Assembly: GCA_964625525.1 (NCBI GenBank)
Contig: CAZVEE010000006.1
Location: forward strand, 1 to 64,000
Direction of reading: 5' to 3'
Length of the DNA: 64,000 bases
Origin: CAZVEE01 sp964625525
GTDB lineage: Bacteria; Pseudomonadota; Alphaproteobacteria; JAJFIK01
The first letter of the stretch is position 1. Every line of letters starts with the position of its first letter. Position numbers and translations under genes: made by a program. The notes under the pieces were generated by a model. That model searched no databases, was not told the origin of the DNA, and saw nothing but the letters and a program-made list of their open reading frames with translations. Positions 62,227 to 64,000 of the stretch are shown piece by piece.

Positions 62227-64000
62227 TTACAGAGCCGTAAGGTCCGTATCCAGAACAGATACCGGGAAGACCTCAAACAAGTGCTCAACAGAGAGGGTCG
62301 CGGTGCTGGTCAGTGTGGTGCCAGTGAGCACATCTCGTAAGGGACGATGGGCCAGGCCTTCCGGCACGGTTACAGCAGTCCCGTCCCAGCCCGTGAGCGC
62401 GAGGCTTTCTCCCCGGCAGTCGGCCATGCGGGTGGGCACGGTGACGACCAGAGTGCGCGAGGCATGAGTGCGGGTGAAGGCGATGAGGTTCGGTGCCCGC
62501 TCCCCCGAACTGGTGAGTGCGGTGTATCCGCCTTGGAGATAAAGCTCTGGCGCCGCGCGGCGATGGGTCAACAACGCCGTGATGATGTGCTGTTTCATGG
62601 CACCAGAGCGCCAGTCCCCGCCATCAGGCAACGGCTGCCTGCGTTGCGCGAAATCGACCGGGCGGCGGTTATCAGGATCCACGAGGGAAAAGTCCCACCG
62701 CTCCGTTCCCTGATAAATGTCTGGAACGCCAGGGCATGTAAGCTTGAGAACAGTCTGAGCCAAGCTTTTGGCCGCCGCCGCCGGAGCAAGACGGTTGACC
62801 AGGTCTTGCAGATTGTTGAAAACGGCCCCGCCAAGGTCTGGGTCTAGAACTGTGCGGACGACGCGCTCCATGGCGCTTTCATAAGCAGCATCTGGATCAT
62901 GCCAACTGGTATGGCGCTTGGCCTCGCGCGCGGTTTTTTGCATTGCGGCGACCACACGCTCGCGCAAGGTCGTCCAATCCGGGGTGGCTTCGACAGGCCA
63001 AACACCGATGAGCGTTTGTAGCAGGATATAAAGATCCGTATCGCTTGGTGCGGGGCGTCCCTGCACCATCATGCGCAGTGGCGCCAACTGTTCGGCCAAT
63101 GCGGTGACGGTGTCCGCCCACAGGGTTGGGACCTCACTCAGCGTGCTGATGCGAGTACGGACATCCTCTCCTCGCTTGTGGTCGTGGGTGGCCGTGGCCA
63201 GCATAGCGCGTGGCCAGGCGTGCGCGCGGGCGGCCATGCGAGCATGAAATGTCTCATTCGTCATGCCGAAATGATCCGGTTCGCCCCCGACCTCGTTGAG
63301 GGACAGAAGGCGGGGATAGCGGTAGAATGCTGTGTCCTCAAGCGCCTTGGCCATGAGCGCGCCGGTAACTTGTTGAAAGTCCTGGAGCGCTGCGCGGGCC
63401 AGTCCTGGATCAAGGGGTGTTTGGCCCGCGGGGCGCAGAGCGCTCATGATGACCCGCATCACCAGCGTTAAAGCAGTGCGTTGCCAGGGCAGCAGCGTGG
63501 CCTCGGCCTGGGCAGCTGCCGCGCGCCAATGTGCCACATCCCAGTCTGTGCCGCCCCGGTCATCCGCATAGGTGCGATAGACGCTCAGCGCGCATGCCAA
63601 CCGCTCCAAGGCCCGCGCGATGAGTGGCGCCGGTAGATCACTGGCGCCAGGATCACTGGCCAAGGCGCGCGCAAATGCGCGGGTCACGCGGGCAATATCC
63701 CCGGCGAGTTGATCGCGCACCACCATCTGTTTGGCTTCCGCCACTAACGCGTCCAGGGGGGCGCGCGCGCCGAACCGGGCGGCTGTTCCCGTCAAGCTGT
63801 GTTCGGCGTCATCGTTCACCAGCAGTGCGTTCACCGCATACAGAAAATCGTAACCGGTGGTGCCATCAGTCGCCCAAGTGTCTTGCAGCGGTTCATCCGC
63901 CGCCAGAATTTTCTCCACGTAAACCGGGAATGGGTCACTGTGACCACGGGCCTGGCTGGCTGCATCGCGCAAACGGGCGAGATAGCCCCCCGGGTCGCGC
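62227..64000 (-). CDS. treY: Maltooligosyltrehalose synthase, C-terminal part (start outside window)
   Basis: The frame is open to base 64000, so the catalytic N-terminal part is cut off by the window; 590 residues are seen. The visible start DPGGYLARLRDAASQARGHS leads to FPVYVEKILAADEPLQ, then DGTTGYDFLYAVNALLV, FYRYPRLLSLNEVGGEP, ATHDHKRGEDVRTRISTLSE and LTCPGVPDIYQGTERWDFSL with VDPDNRRPVDF. These are typical of GH13 TreY, which turns the reducing end of maltooligosaccharides into trehalose linkage. treZ and glycogen genes would be expected beyond the window edge. Trehalose is commonly an osmoprotectant. Confidence 0.95.
   Translation of the reverse strand, partial: RDPGGYLARLRDAASQARGHSDPFPVYVEKILAADEPLQDTWATDGTTGYDFLYAVNALLVNDDAEHSLTGTAARFGARAPLDALVAEAKQMVVRDQLAGDIARVTRAFARALASDPGASDLPAPLIARALERLACALSVYRTYADDRGGTDWDVAHWRAAAAQAEATLLPWQRTALTLVMRVIMSALRPAGQTPLDPGLARAALQDFQQVTGALMAKALEDTAFYRYPRLLSLNEVGGEPDHFGMTNETFHARMAARAHAWPRAMLATATHDHKRGEDVRTRISTLSEVPTLWADTVTALAEQLAPLRMMVQGRPAPSDTDLYILLQTLIGVWPVEATPDWTTLRERVVAAMQKTAREAKRHTSWHDPDAAYESAMERVVRTVLDPDLGGAVFNNLQDLVNRLAPAAAAKSLAQTVLKLTCPGVPDIYQGTERWDFSLVDPDNRRPVDFAQRRQPLPDGGDWRSGAMKQHIITALLTHRRAAPELYLQGGYTALTSSGERAPNLIAFTRTHASRTLVVTVPTRMADCRGESLALTGWDGTAVTVPEGLAHRPLRDVLTGTTLTSTATLSVEHLFEVFPVSVLDTDLTAL

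Overview
The window is high-GC chromosomal DNA from an alphaproteobacterium. The evidence is the order dusB-ntrB-ntrC-(ybjN-like)-ntrY-ntrX-trkA-trkH-hfq-hflX, a fused IspDF enzyme, and an NtrX of the alphaproteobacterial type. The order or genus cannot be fixed from sequence reading alone.

Layout. 1-7.3 kb: the end of holB, a TatD-type hydrolase, a metallo-beta-lactamase-fold hydrolase, an exported protein of unknown function, a Ca/Na exchanger, an NhaC-type antiporter with an extra N-terminal exported domain, an exported DEDDh exonuclease-like protein and a PncC/CinA-C amidase. 7.5-8.8 kb: a base-compositionally odd amidohydrolase gene. 9-11.4 kb: a Cys/Met-metabolism PLP enzyme and ispDF. 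11.5-25.7 kb: the long nitrogen-regulation / potassium-uptake / hfq-hflX block. 25.7-27.5 kb: a tandem repeat, mazG and a TPR protein.

27.7-42.35 kb: a compact podovirus-type (T7/BPP-1-like) particle cassette, almost all on the minus strand. In transcription order it holds a DUF6362-like HTH regulator, TerS, TerL, a gp13-like DUF2833 protein, a 61-aa protein, portal, a Bbp19-like protein, scaffold, capsid, a 162-aa protein, tail tubular A and B, a gp14-like core protein, a 52-aa protein, a tail fibre/spike and a 73-aa protein. No integrase, replication, lysis or polymerase gene is visible. A sigma70-like promoter followed at once by an intrinsic terminator sits in front of terS, an arrangement like lambda pR'-tR'. 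A highly symmetric divergent control region sits upstream of the DUF6362-like gene.

42.4-48.4 kb: a cupin, an exported protein of unknown function, an RTX protein and a large secreted zinc metalloprotease of the DUF5117 type. 48.5-62 kb: a type II secretion system in two convergent operons (gspEFHIJK on plus; DUF1800-DUF1501-gspL-gspM-gspC/N-like-gspD on minus). The major pseudopilin gene gspG and the prepilin peptidase gene are absent from the window. 62.2-64 kb: the C-terminal part of maltooligosyltrehalose synthase (TreY).

The most interesting items are the promoter-terminator leader and mirrored control region of the phage-like cassette, the cassette's lack of mobility genes, a non-canonical GAFTGA loop in NtrC, an interspersed repeat placed between convergent genes, a secreted DEDDh protein that lacks its last acidic ligand, and the DUF1800/DUF1501 pair joined to secretion genes.
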